Origin: Ferruginibacter yonginensis
GTDB taxonomy: Bacteria; Bacteroidota; Bacteroidia; Chitinophagales; Chitinophagaceae
Assembly: GCF_042651465.1 (NCBI RefSeq)
Contig: NZ_JBHSCZ010000001.1
Coordinates: 496,001-560,000 of the forward strand
Length of the DNA stretch: 64,000 nt
Reading direction: 5' to 3'
Shown: one piece after another, positions 24,279-31,805 of the stretch
Numbering within the stretch: position 1 is the first letter of the stretch
Layout: each line of letters starts with the position of its first letter
Notes under the pieces: model-generated
What the model was told of the DNA's origin: nothing
What the model saw: only the letters and a program-made list of their open reading frames with translations
Databases searched by the model: none
Made by a program: the position numbers and the translations under genes

Positions 24279-26351
24279 TTGAATATTAAAAAAACAATTG
24301 CAAGAGATATTAGCTGGCTATCATTCAATGCTAGGGTGTTACAAGAGGCAGAAGACAAAAGTGTTCCACTCAAAGAGCGTATAAAATTTCTGGGTATTTT
24401 TTCAAATAATTTAGATGAGTTTTTTAGGGTTCGTGTGGCTGGTTTAAAAAAAATGATTGAGCTTGGTAGCAAAGCAAAAATGCACTTAGAAGTTGATCCA
24501 CAGCACATTCTCGATGAAATACAAGAAATAGTAATTGAACAGCAAAACGATTTTGAATTAATTTGGAACGACATACTCAAGGATTTAAAAAAGAGCCATA
24601 TTCATTTGGTGAATGAAACCAAATTGACAACCGTTCAACAAAAATTTGTACTTGATTATTTTAATGAAGAAGTAAGAAGTTACATCGTTCCGTTAATGAT
24701 TGAAAGTTTACAACAGTTTCCTGTTTTAAACGATAAATCAATTTACTTAGCTTGTAAATTATCAAAAATAGATAGAAGTATACCACAACGGTTTGCATTA
24801 CTTTCAGTACCAACAAGGCATTTATCGAGGTTTTTAATTTTACCGTCAAAAACAAATGAGCAATACATTATTTTATTAGAAGATGTTATTCGTTTTTGTT
24901 TACCGAACATCTTCTCTTTTTTTGGATACGATAAATTTTCATCGCACATTATTAAAGTTACCAGAGATGCTGAGTTCGATTTAGACAATGATGTATCAAG
25001 CACACTCATTCAAAAAATACAAAAGGGTTTAAAAAACAGGAAAAAAGGTAAACCAGTTCGTTTCATATACGATAAAGCAATTGAACCTGCCCTACTCACC
25101 TATTTGGTAAAACGATTGGGATTAACCCACAACGAAAATTTAATACCAGGCGGCAGAATTCATAACTACAAAGATTTTATAAATTTTCCTGAGCATATTT
25201 TTGATGCTAAAAGCACTCGTAAAAAACCATTTACACATCCGCATTTAAAAAATAGCAACAGTGTTACATCTGTTGTAATGGAAAAAGATGTGATGCTACA
25301 TTTTCCTTATCATTCATACGATAGCGTTATTGATTTGTTGAGGGAAGCCGCAATTGACCCAGAAGTGGTGAGCATTAAAATTACTTGCTATCGATTAGCG
25401 CCAAGGTCAAAAATTATCAACGCATTAACCAATGCCGTACGTAATGGCAAGCAGGTAACAGCTATGTTAGAGTTACGAGCAAGGTTTGATGAAGAGGCTA
25501 ATTTAAAATGGAAAGAAGAGCTTGAAGAAGCTGGCGTAAAAGTACTCATTGGCGTACCTAATTTAAAAGTACATGCAAAACTTTGCTTAATTAAAAAGAG
25601 GGTAAATAATGTTACTACCCATTACGGTTTTGTAAGTACGGGTAATTTAAATGAGAAAACCGCAAAAGTATATGGCGACCATTGTTTGCTTACATCAGAC
25701 CGAAAAATTATGGCTGACGTAAACAGGGTGTTCACCTATTTGGAAAGTCCGGCAACCCGAATCGGCATTTTAAAATCATGCAAAACCTTATTAGTGAGCC
25801 CTGTAAATATGCGGAAACAATTATTGCAGTTCATAAATAAAGAAATTAAAAATGCCAAAGCCAAAAAGCCAGCTGGTATTACATTAAAGGTTAACTCACT
25901 AAGCGATAAAATATTAATTGAAAAATTAGCAGAAGCGGCTAAATTAGGTGTTGAAATTAAACTCATTATTAGAGGTATTAATTGCATGTTTACGGAAGAT
26001 AAAAAGTTTAAAAAGCCAGTACAAGCCATTAGTATTATTGATGAGTTTTTAGAACATGCAAGGGTAATGATATTTGAAAACAATGGTCAACCAAATGTTT
26101 TCATTTCATCAGCCGATTGGATGGTGCGTAATATTGATCACCGTATTGAAGTAGCTTGTCCGATTATAGAAAAAGATATTAAACAAGAATTAATTGAAAT
26201 CATAAAAATTCAATTAAAAGACAATATTAAAGCTCGAATATTAGACAATGATTTGAGCAACCAATATGTAAACCCACGCAATACCAAAAAAATACGATCT
26301 CAAATTGAGATTTCAAATTACCTTCTAAATAAAAAAACGGCATCTCATTAA
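24279..26351 (+). CDS. ppk1: Polyphosphate kinase 1
   Basis: Reversible ATP-polyphosphate phosphotransferase that makes inorganic polyphosphate. The 690-residue protein has the N domain (about 5-110; DISWLSFNARVLQEA and NNLDEFFRVRVAG), the head domain, and two phospholipase-D-like C-terminal domains. The autophosphorylated His lies in VHAKLCLI (about 430), with TGNLNEKTAKVYGDH after it. The second catalytic region is ISSADWMVRNIDHRIEV. The start appears to be TTG (24279-24281): the conserved DISWLSFN begins ten codons later and no ATG is suitably placed. An exopolyphosphatase gene lies 2.4 kb downstream. Confidence 0.96.
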   Translation: MNIKKTIARDISWLSFNARVLQEAEDKSVPLKERIKFLGIFSNNLDEFFRVRVAGLKKMIELGSKAKMHLEVDPQHILDEIQEIVIEQQNDFELIWNDILKDLKKSHIHLVNETKLTTVQQKFVLDYFNEEVRSYIVPLMIESLQQFPVLNDKSIYLACKLSKIDRSIPQRFALLSVPTRHLSRFLILPSKTNEQYIILLEDVIRFCLPNIFSFFGYDKFSSHIIKVTRDAEFDLDNDVSSTLIQKIQKGLKNRKKGKPVRFIYDKAIEPALLTYLVKRLGLTHNENLIPGGRIHNYKDFINFPEHIFDAKSTRKKPFTHPHLKNSNSVTSVVMEKDVMLHFPYHSYDSVIDLLREAAIDPEVVSIKITCYRLAPRSKIINALTNAVRNGKQVTAMLELRARFDEEANLKWKEELEEAGVKVLIGVPNLKVHAKLCLIKKRVNNVTTHYGFVSTGNLNEKTAKVYGDHCLLTSDRKIMADVNRVFTYLESPATRIGILKSCKTLLVSPVNMRKQLLQFINKEIKNAKAKKPAGITLKVNSLSDKILIEKLAEAAKLGVEIKLIIRGINCMFTEDKKFKKPVQAISIIDEFLEHARVMIFENNGQPNVFISSADWMVRNIDHRIEVACPIIEKDIKQELIEIIKIQLKDNIKARILDNDLSNQYVNPRNTKKIRSQIEISNYLLNKKTASH

Positions 26352-26366
26352 AGATGCCGTTTTTTT
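26335..26366. terminator. Bidirectional intrinsic terminator after ppk1
   Basis: CGGCATCT (26338-26345) and AGATGCCG (26352-26359) form an 8-bp stem with an A7 run before and a T7 run after. It ends ppk1 (+), whose stop lies in the loop, and the convergent membrane-protein gene (-). Confidence 0.92.
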
Positions 26367-26380
26367 AAATTATTGTAAAA

Positions 26381-27484
26381 CTACTTTGCCATTGCTGGCG
26401 ATAGTTTAAACCCATTTTTGGCTATCGTAACCGTTTCTTTATAAATACCAGTAATTGATACCATGTTTAAAGGAAATTCTAACAACACATGGCAGAAACT
26501 CAAGAAATACAACCAACGCAAGCCTAAAGCATAGTTTACACCGTATAACACTAATGAAATAACCCATAAAACAATTACCACAATAAAACGCACTTTGGGT
26601 ACTTTATGCCAACGAATTACTTCTGTTTTGCTAAACCAGTTTAAATAGTGATAGGTATAGGCAAATGCAATAAAACGCATCAACAAAATACCAGCTTGAG
26701 AGTGAAATACTACTGAAGCTGCATTGCTATAATCGGGCACTGGCTTATCTGTACCTGCATATACCAATAAATTACCTGCAGCATCTTTCATTTGCGGAAA
26801 CTCAATATTAAACAAATGCGTTAAAAAACTCAAATTGGTATCGTAAAAGCCTTCACCATTGGCAATGTATGAATCTTGACCATACTTTGTTACTTCCACA
26901 AAAGTTTTATCTCTAAATAATACAAACAATAAAATAGGACAAACTATAAAAACCACAAATGAAATTAACCCACTTACGCTCCTGCTTTTCAATGCACCAA
27001 ACAAAATAAACAAACCTGTAAATACAAATACATGTACTAAAGTTGGTAACAATGCACCAATAAAAAAGGCAAAGCCATCACGTTGATCAGGTTGAAAAAT
27101 AGCGTTTGAAATAAATAAAATGAATAATAAACCGAAAATTTTGATGAAAGCATTTTTTACAAAAATCATCAACAACGAGCCCGTTAAGGCAACAAATATA
27201 ATTTTGTTGCCAAAATCGCTACCAAAGGGCCAGTTCCAACCGTTTCGATAAGCCAAACTTTCTAGCAATATAATACCACCTATAGCCCATAAAATTAAAT
27301 GATCGTATTTGCCTTTGGTAAAATATTGCCTATCGTGCAACCAACTTATTTCTGTTAAATAATGTAAAGGGCCCATCACCGCATAGGCAAACAAAAAAAC
27401 CTCAAAAGGCATAATGAATGCTGCAATACAGCTAAAAATCATTAGGCCAATATTCACCACATTAATTCTTGTACCTGAATTCAT
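26381..27484 (-). CDS. Polytopic membrane protein with conserved-looking His motifs
   Basis: A 367-residue inner-membrane protein with about nine or ten membrane segments. I cannot place it firmly in a named family. Its His-bearing motifs sit at helix ends: GPLHYLTEISWLHDRQY (about 37-53), LPTLVHVFVF, AYTYHYLNWFSK and SFCHVLLEFPLNMVSI. The pattern of HY..E..H early and HYLNWF late recalls membrane metal oxygenases of the Brp/Blh carotenoid-cleavage type, but it is not close enough to name. The upstream intergenic region holds a TATCTTTA box on the minus strand about 75 nt before the ATG. Confidence 0.7.
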   Translation of the reverse strand: MNSGTRINVVNIGLMIFSCIAAFIMPFEVFLFAYAVMGPLHYLTEISWLHDRQYFTKGKYDHLILWAIGGIILLESLAYRNGWNWPFGSDFGNKIIFVALTGSLLMIFVKNAFIKIFGLLFILFISNAIFQPDQRDGFAFFIGALLPTLVHVFVFTGLFILFGALKSRSVSGLISFVVFIVCPILLFVLFRDKTFVEVTKYGQDSYIANGEGFYDTNLSFLTHLFNIEFPQMKDAAGNLLVYAGTDKPVPDYSNAASVVFHSQAGILLMRFIAFAYTYHYLNWFSKTEVIRWHKVPKVRFIVVIVLWVISLVLYGVNYALGLRWLYFLSFCHVLLEFPLNMVSITGIYKETVTIAKNGFKLSPAMAK

Positions 27485-27624
27485 TATTATAATTTTTTTT
27501 AAATTTCACAAATCAAATTCACTTCAAACACAGCATCTTGCAACACCTAAAATGTAATGTAAAGATACTATATTGTGTAAAATTATTTGTTTGAAACTAT
27601 TAATGAAATAATAAATTACCAATT

Positions 27625-28761
27625 ATGAAACTATTTTTAATTGCAGCCCTATTGATGATGAATACCATTGGTATTGCTCAACCTTTGAATAACAAGGTTG
27701 ATCCTGATTTAATTATAAATGCACCCGATGGCAGTATGTTGTTATCAGAAAAAGGTGCCTCTTATTTTGCAAAATTATCATTGGAGTGTACCAGCAAACC
27801 TTATCCACATTATTACCACGAAACTTTAGAAAAAGCAGAAGATTTAAAAGCTCCCGATAAATTATTTCCTTCGTTTTATGGTTGTTTCGATTGGCACTCA
27901 GGAGTACACAACCATTGGGCATTGGTTAAATTATTAAAAACTTTCCCTAAAATACCAGAAGCTAAAGCCATTAAACAAAAACTCGAAAATAGTTTTGATG
28001 CTAAAAATATTTTAACAGAAATAGCTTATTTAAAATCGCATAAAGAGGAGAATTTTGAGTTTCCTTACGGCCAATCATGGTTATTAAAAGTTGCTGATGA
28101 ATTGGGTAAGTGGGATGACCAAACAGCAAAAAAGTGGTTAAAAAATCTACAACCCCTTGCACAATATATTGCTGATGAATATGTAAAAACTTGGCCAGAA
28201 ATTAAGAAGCCCAATTTTGGAGGCGACCACTACGCATCATCTTTAGGTATTTCATTTGCATTAGATTATGCCATCACCTTTAAAAACGATGAACTAAAAA
28301 ATATTTTATTAGCTACTTCAAAATCTTTTTACGGTAAAGTAACTAACTTCCCATTACAACGTGAACCATTTGGGTACGATTTTATGTCGGCCGGTTTATT
28401 AATTGCAGATTTAATGCAACGAGTTTTACCACAAGCTGAATACACTACATGGTTACAAAAATTTTCACCCGATTTATTTACAACCGATGGCGTAAAAAAA
28501 GTATTCAATATTATTGAAAAGGATGACCACAGTGGGTTTGAATCGCATTTTGACGGTTTTCATTTAAACCGTATTTGGTGCATCAATAGCATGTTAAAAG
28601 CCTTACCAAATGATGCTGTATCACCAGAAGTAAAAACAGCTTGGTTAGCTTCACAAAAAAAAATGTGGAATTATTCACAAAGCAGCATAGGTAAAGGTAA
28701 TTATGATGTTGACCATTGGTTATCAACTTTTTCAGTATATGCACTTACTGCAACAAAATAA
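27625..28761 (+). CDS. DUF2891 family protein, secreted
   Basis: A 378-residue protein with a signal peptide (1-19, ending IGIAQ) and a DUF2891 body rich in Trp and aromatic residues. Recognisable blocks are PSFYGCFDWHSGVHNHWALVKLL (about 91-113), FEFPYGQSWLLKVADEL, FGGDHYASSLGISFAL and SGFESHFDGFHLNRIWC. The alpha-helical repeat pattern and many Trp/His residues resemble alpha/alpha-toroid glycan-active proteins, but the biochemical role is not known to me. It is probably periplasmic. It stands alone between two convergent or divergent genes. Confidence 0.85.
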   Translation: MKLFLIAALLMMNTIGIAQPLNNKVDPDLIINAPDGSMLLSEKGASYFAKLSLECTSKPYPHYYHETLEKAEDLKAPDKLFPSFYGCFDWHSGVHNHWALVKLLKTFPKIPEAKAIKQKLENSFDAKNILTEIAYLKSHKEENFEFPYGQSWLLKVADELGKWDDQTAKKWLKNLQPLAQYIADEYVKTWPEIKKPNFGGDHYASSLGISFALDYAITFKNDELKNILLATSKSFYGKVTNFPLQREPFGYDFMSAGLLIADLMQRVLPQAEYTTWLQKFSPDLFTTDGVKKVFNIIEKDDHSGFESHFDGFHLNRIWCINSMLKALPNDAVSPEVKTAWLASQKKMWNYSQSSIGKGNYDVDHWLSTFSVYALTATK

Positions 28762-28800
28762 TTTTTAGTAAAATTTCATTCATTTTATAAATAAAACAAA

Positions 28801-29685
28801 TTGGTACTTGCAGCAATTGATATTGGTAGTAACGCAGCTAGGTTACTTATTAACGATGTTACAATTGATAAAGATGGTAAAGCAACATTTAATAAACTAA
28901 ACTTAGTAAGAGTACCATTGCGATTGGGTTTTGATGTATTTGGCAACAAAGAAATATCAACCGAAAAAACACAAATGTTGGTAGAAACCATGAAAGGTTT
29001 TAAACATTTAATGAATGCCTATAAAGTGGAAGCGTTGAAAGCATGTGCCACAAGTGCCATGAGAGATGCAACCAATGCCAAGGAAATTATTACTACCGTT
29101 CAAAAAGAAGCTGGTATTTTAATAGAGGTAATTGATGGCGATATGGAAGCTAACCTTATTTATGAAAACCATGTTGCCGAAAATATGGATAAAAGTCATA
29201 GCTACATGTATATAGATGTGGGTGGCGGTAGCACTGAAATATCTTTTTTTAGTAATGGCATTTTGATATACAAAAAATCATTCAATATTGGCACCATCAG
29301 AATTTTAAAAAATATGGTTACCAATGCCGATTGGGAGACGTTGAAAACAACTATTAAAGCCATTACTAAAGGCGATAAAACGGTAGTAGCCATTGGTAGT
29401 GGTGGAAACATTAACAAAGTATTTAGTTTGAGCAAACGTAAAGATGGCAGGCCATTACCGCTTGATTTATTAAGAGAATATTACAACGATATGGAGCCGC
29501 TTACCGTAAAACAACGTATTATAAAATATGGTTTTAGAGATGATAGGGCCGATGTAATTGTGCCAGCTTTACTCATTTACATCAATGCCATGAGGTGGGC
29601 CAATGCAACAGAAATATTTGTACCGAAGATAGGATTAGCAGATGGTTTAATTCAGCACCTTTGGGAAGAAGTGCAGCATAATTAA
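28801..29685 (+). CDS. ppx: Ppx/GppA exopolyphosphatase family protein
   Basis: Hydrolyses the ends of polyphosphate chains or the pppGpp 5'-phosphate; the two activities cannot be told apart from sequence. The 294-residue protein is the short, two-domain form with actin-like ATPase folds: AAIDIGSNAARLLI (phosphate 1) at the very N-terminus and YIDVGGGSTEISFF (phosphate 2) near 138, then AIGSGGNINK. It starts with TTG at 28801. An in-frame stop nine nt upstream and the conserved IDIGSN only five codons in make this start nearly certain. Its presence near ppk1 suggests local control of polyphosphate turnover. Confidence 0.93.
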   Translation: MVLAAIDIGSNAARLLINDVTIDKDGKATFNKLNLVRVPLRLGFDVFGNKEISTEKTQMLVETMKGFKHLMNAYKVEALKACATSAMRDATNAKEIITTVQKEAGILIEVIDGDMEANLIYENHVAENMDKSHSYMYIDVGGGSTEISFFSNGILIYKKSFNIGTIRILKNMVTNADWETLKTTIKAITKGDKTVVAIGSGGNINKVFSLSKRKDGRPLPLDLLREYYNDMEPLTVKQRIIKYGFRDDRADVIVPALLIYINAMRWANATEIFVPKIGLADGLIQHLWEEVQHN

Positions 29686-29721
29686 AGCAACGCTCTGCAA
29701 ATATTTCTTAAAATTGTAACT

Positions 29722-30696
29722 ATGAAAAAAATATTCATTCTTTTTTTATTGTGCTATAACATAGCAGTAGCGCAAGTTTCTAAAACTACAGTTAATGCAT
29801 TTGTAGAGAAGCCAACAGTACAATGGGCTATTTATTATGATGAAGTAAAGCTCAAAAATGAAGCATTATCAAAACAACTTTTATTTGATTATAAAGCAAC
29901 AAAACTGCGTTGCTTTGACCCCATCACCAATGGTAATAAGCTAGAAAATAAAATTACTTATTACGACAAACTAACATTAAAAAATTTAGAAACAAAATTT
30001 ACTGAGGTATTAAAGCAAGTAGATGAAAATAATGATGTAGTTGAAACAACTACATTAGCTAATGATCATTTTGAAGCCTACATTCAAAATAATGCAATTA
30101 TCACCCAACAAATTTTATATGTAGAAAACGGTAGGCTTCAATCAAAAGTTACGAGGGCTTCCATCACAAAAAATATAATCACACCATCTGGCAATAACCT
30201 TGGCGAAGCAGCCATAGTTTCGTTTGCAAACAATTCTACAAACAAAACAAAACAACCAACTGACAAAATAATTGATGTGGGTGTTACAAAAATTACCCTG
30301 TTAAACGAAGATTTAGCAGCCAATTATTATATCAAAAAAATGTACAATCAACCTTTAATTGATGTATTGTGGCCTTACATAGAAAACAATAAAATTAAAT
30401 GTTATGATATGCAAGAAAATAAACTTTTAAAATTTCCTTTAATACCCGATAAAAATGATTTGAAACTAGAGGTGGTAAATATACCAACCTACGATTCACT
30501 TGGTAATCTTTTTATTAAGAAAGTTTTTAGTAATGTTAACGAAAAGAGTTTCAATAAAATAGCTATTGAACAACAATGGTATTATAATGCAACACAGCAA
30601 ATATTTTATAACAAAGTTGTAGCAGCGTATTTATATTTTAATGATATCAATAAGAATGAAACTTACGATAAACCTTTATTAAAAATTGTATTTTAA
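29722..30696 (+). CDS. Secreted protein with internally duplicated GldN-like halves
   Basis: A 324-residue protein with a signal peptide (1-18, ending AVAQ). The mature part seems to hold two copies of one domain. The first, about 35-150, reads KQLLFDYKATKLRCFDP, then AIITQQILYVENGRLQSKV. The second, about 205-315, reads LIDVLWPYIENNKIKCYDM, then IAIEQQWYYNATQQIFYNKV. Each shows a helix-turn, a K(I/L)(R/K)C(F/Y)D strand, and a later hydrophobic strand ending in a tyrosine-rich beta hairpin. The second half recalls GldN, a type IX secretion and gliding component, but the similarity is only by eye. It is unlikely to be a core GldN because gldKLM are not here. Function unknown. Confidence 0.6.
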   Translation: MKKIFILFLLCYNIAVAQVSKTTVNAFVEKPTVQWAIYYDEVKLKNEALSKQLLFDYKATKLRCFDPITNGNKLENKITYYDKLTLKNLETKFTEVLKQVDENNDVVETTTLANDHFEAYIQNNAIITQQILYVENGRLQSKVTRASITKNIITPSGNNLGEAAIVSFANNSTNKTKQPTDKIIDVGVTKITLLNEDLAANYYIKKMYNQPLIDVLWPYIENNKIKCYDMQENKLLKFPLIPDKNDLKLEVVNIPTYDSLGNLFIKKVFSNVNEKSFNKIAIEQQWYYNATQQIFYNKVVAAYLYFNDINKNETYDKPLLKIVF

Positions 30697-30732
30697 TTGC
30701 CTACTTTTAACATCCCATTTAAAACAATAGGC

Positions 30733-31548
30733 ATGTCTGTTAATAAAGAAATTAAGAAAATAACCACCAATACACTTCAAAAAATGAAAAGTAGTGGTGA
30801 AAAAATATCAATGATTACAGCTTATGATTTTTCATTTGCAAAAATGTTTGATGCAGCTGGTATTGATGTTATTTTAGTAGGTGATAGTGCTAGTAATGTA
30901 ATGGCTGGTCATGAAACAACATTACCTATTACACTTGATCAAATGATATACCATGCACAATCAGTGGTAAGAGGTGTTGATAGATGCTTGGTGGTGGTTG
31001 ATTTACCCTTTGGTTCATACCAAGGCAATTCAAGAGAAGCCCTTAACTCCGCCATTAAAGTAATGAAAGAAACAGGTGGGCATGCTATTAAGCTAGAAGG
31101 TGGCGAAAATGAAGTAGAGTCCATTAAACGTATTGTAAATAGTGGTGTTCCTGTAATGGGGCATTTAGGACTTACACCACAAAGTATTTACAAATTTGGC
31201 ACTTATAACGTAAGGGCTAAAGAAGCAGCCGAGGCTGAACAGTTAAAAAAAGATGCACTTTTGTTGCAAGAGGCAGGCTGTTTTGCATTGGTACTTGAAA
31301 AAATACCAGCGCAGCTAGCTGCCGAAGTAACGGCTAGTTTACATATCCCCACCATAGGCATTGGTGCAGGTGGTGCTTGCGATGGCCAAGTATTGGTTAT
31401 GCACGACATGCTAGGCATTAATGCTTCATTTAAACCCCGTTTTTTAAGAACTTATTTAGATCTAGAAAGTCAAATAAATGGTGCTGTGCAACAATACATT
31501 GCTGATGTAAAGTCAAGTGATTTTCCAAATGAACATGAACAATACTAA
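30733..31548 (+). CDS. panB: 3-methyl-2-oxobutanoate hydroxymethyltransferase
   Basis: Ketopantoate hydroxymethyltransferase, the first committed step of pantothenate synthesis, using methylenetetrahydrofolate. The 271-residue TIM-barrel shows ISMITAYDFSFAKMFDAAGIDVILVGDSASNVMAG (metal-binding Asp), MGHLGLTPQS, and the late PTIGIGAGGACDGQVLVMHDMLG signature. I chose ATG 30733 (MSVNKEIKK). The TTG at 30697 directly abuts the previous gene's stop and would add 12 unconserved residues. Confidence 0.95.
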   Translation: MSVNKEIKKITTNTLQKMKSSGEKISMITAYDFSFAKMFDAAGIDVILVGDSASNVMAGHETTLPITLDQMIYHAQSVVRGVDRCLVVVDLPFGSYQGNSREALNSAIKVMKETGGHAIKLEGGENEVESIKRIVNSGVPVMGHLGLTPQSIYKFGTYNVRAKEAAEAEQLKKDALLLQEAGCFALVLEKIPAQLAAEVTASLHIPTIGIGAGGACDGQVLVMHDMLGINASFKPRFLRTYLDLESQINGAVQQYIADVKSSDFPNEHEQY

Positions 31549-31550
31549 AT

Positions 31551-31581
31551 AAAAAAGCCTTTCAAATTGAAAGGCTTTTTT
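31551..31581. terminator. Bidirectional terminator between panB and tRNA-His
   Basis: GCCTTTCA (31557-31564) and TGAAAGGC (31568-31575) form a tight hairpin with A6 before and T6 after. It ends panB on the + strand and can end the tRNA transcript on the - strand. Confidence 0.9.
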
Positions 31582-31584
31582 GTG

Positions 31585-31659
31585 GGTAATCGAGGGGGCT
31601 CGAACCCCCGACCCTCAGAATCACAATCTGATGCTCTAACCAACTGAGCTACGACTACC
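31585..31659 (-). tRNA. tRNA-His (GTG)
   Basis: Read on the minus strand, the sequence folds as a full cloverleaf. The acceptor stem includes the extra G at position -1 opposite C73, a hallmark of tRNA-His. The D-arm begins AGCTCAGTTGG, the anticodon loop ATTGTGAT gives anticodon GTG, and the T-arm is GGGGGTTCGAGCCCCC. The CCA end is not encoded. A canonical promoter lies just upstream. Confidence 0.97.
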
Positions 31660-31674
31660 GTTTTTATTGGAGGG

Positions 31675-31705
31675 CAAAAATAGCAAAAAACTTTTGGCAC
31701 ACAAA
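31675..31705 (-). promoter_or_regulatory. Promoter of tRNA-His
   Basis: On the minus strand, TTTG (31702-31705), exactly 19 nt, then TATTTTTG (31675-31682). This is the Bacteroidota sigma-70 consensus TTTG-N19-TAnnTTTG. It lies 15 nt before the tRNA 5' end and is the best promoter in the window. Confidence 0.85.
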
Positions 31706-31805
31706 ATAGATTTTTAATTTTTTTTTAAACTTATTGAAAAGGGGCGTTATAACCGTACCATATCTTAACTTTTTAGCTTTAATTTGCCAATCATAAATAA
31801 GGCAT

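Noticed and set aside
26381..27484. Carotenoid 15,15'-dioxygenase (Brp/Blh)
   Set aside because: The His pattern is only reminiscent and the defining Brp/Blh motifs are not clear, so I left the gene unnamed.
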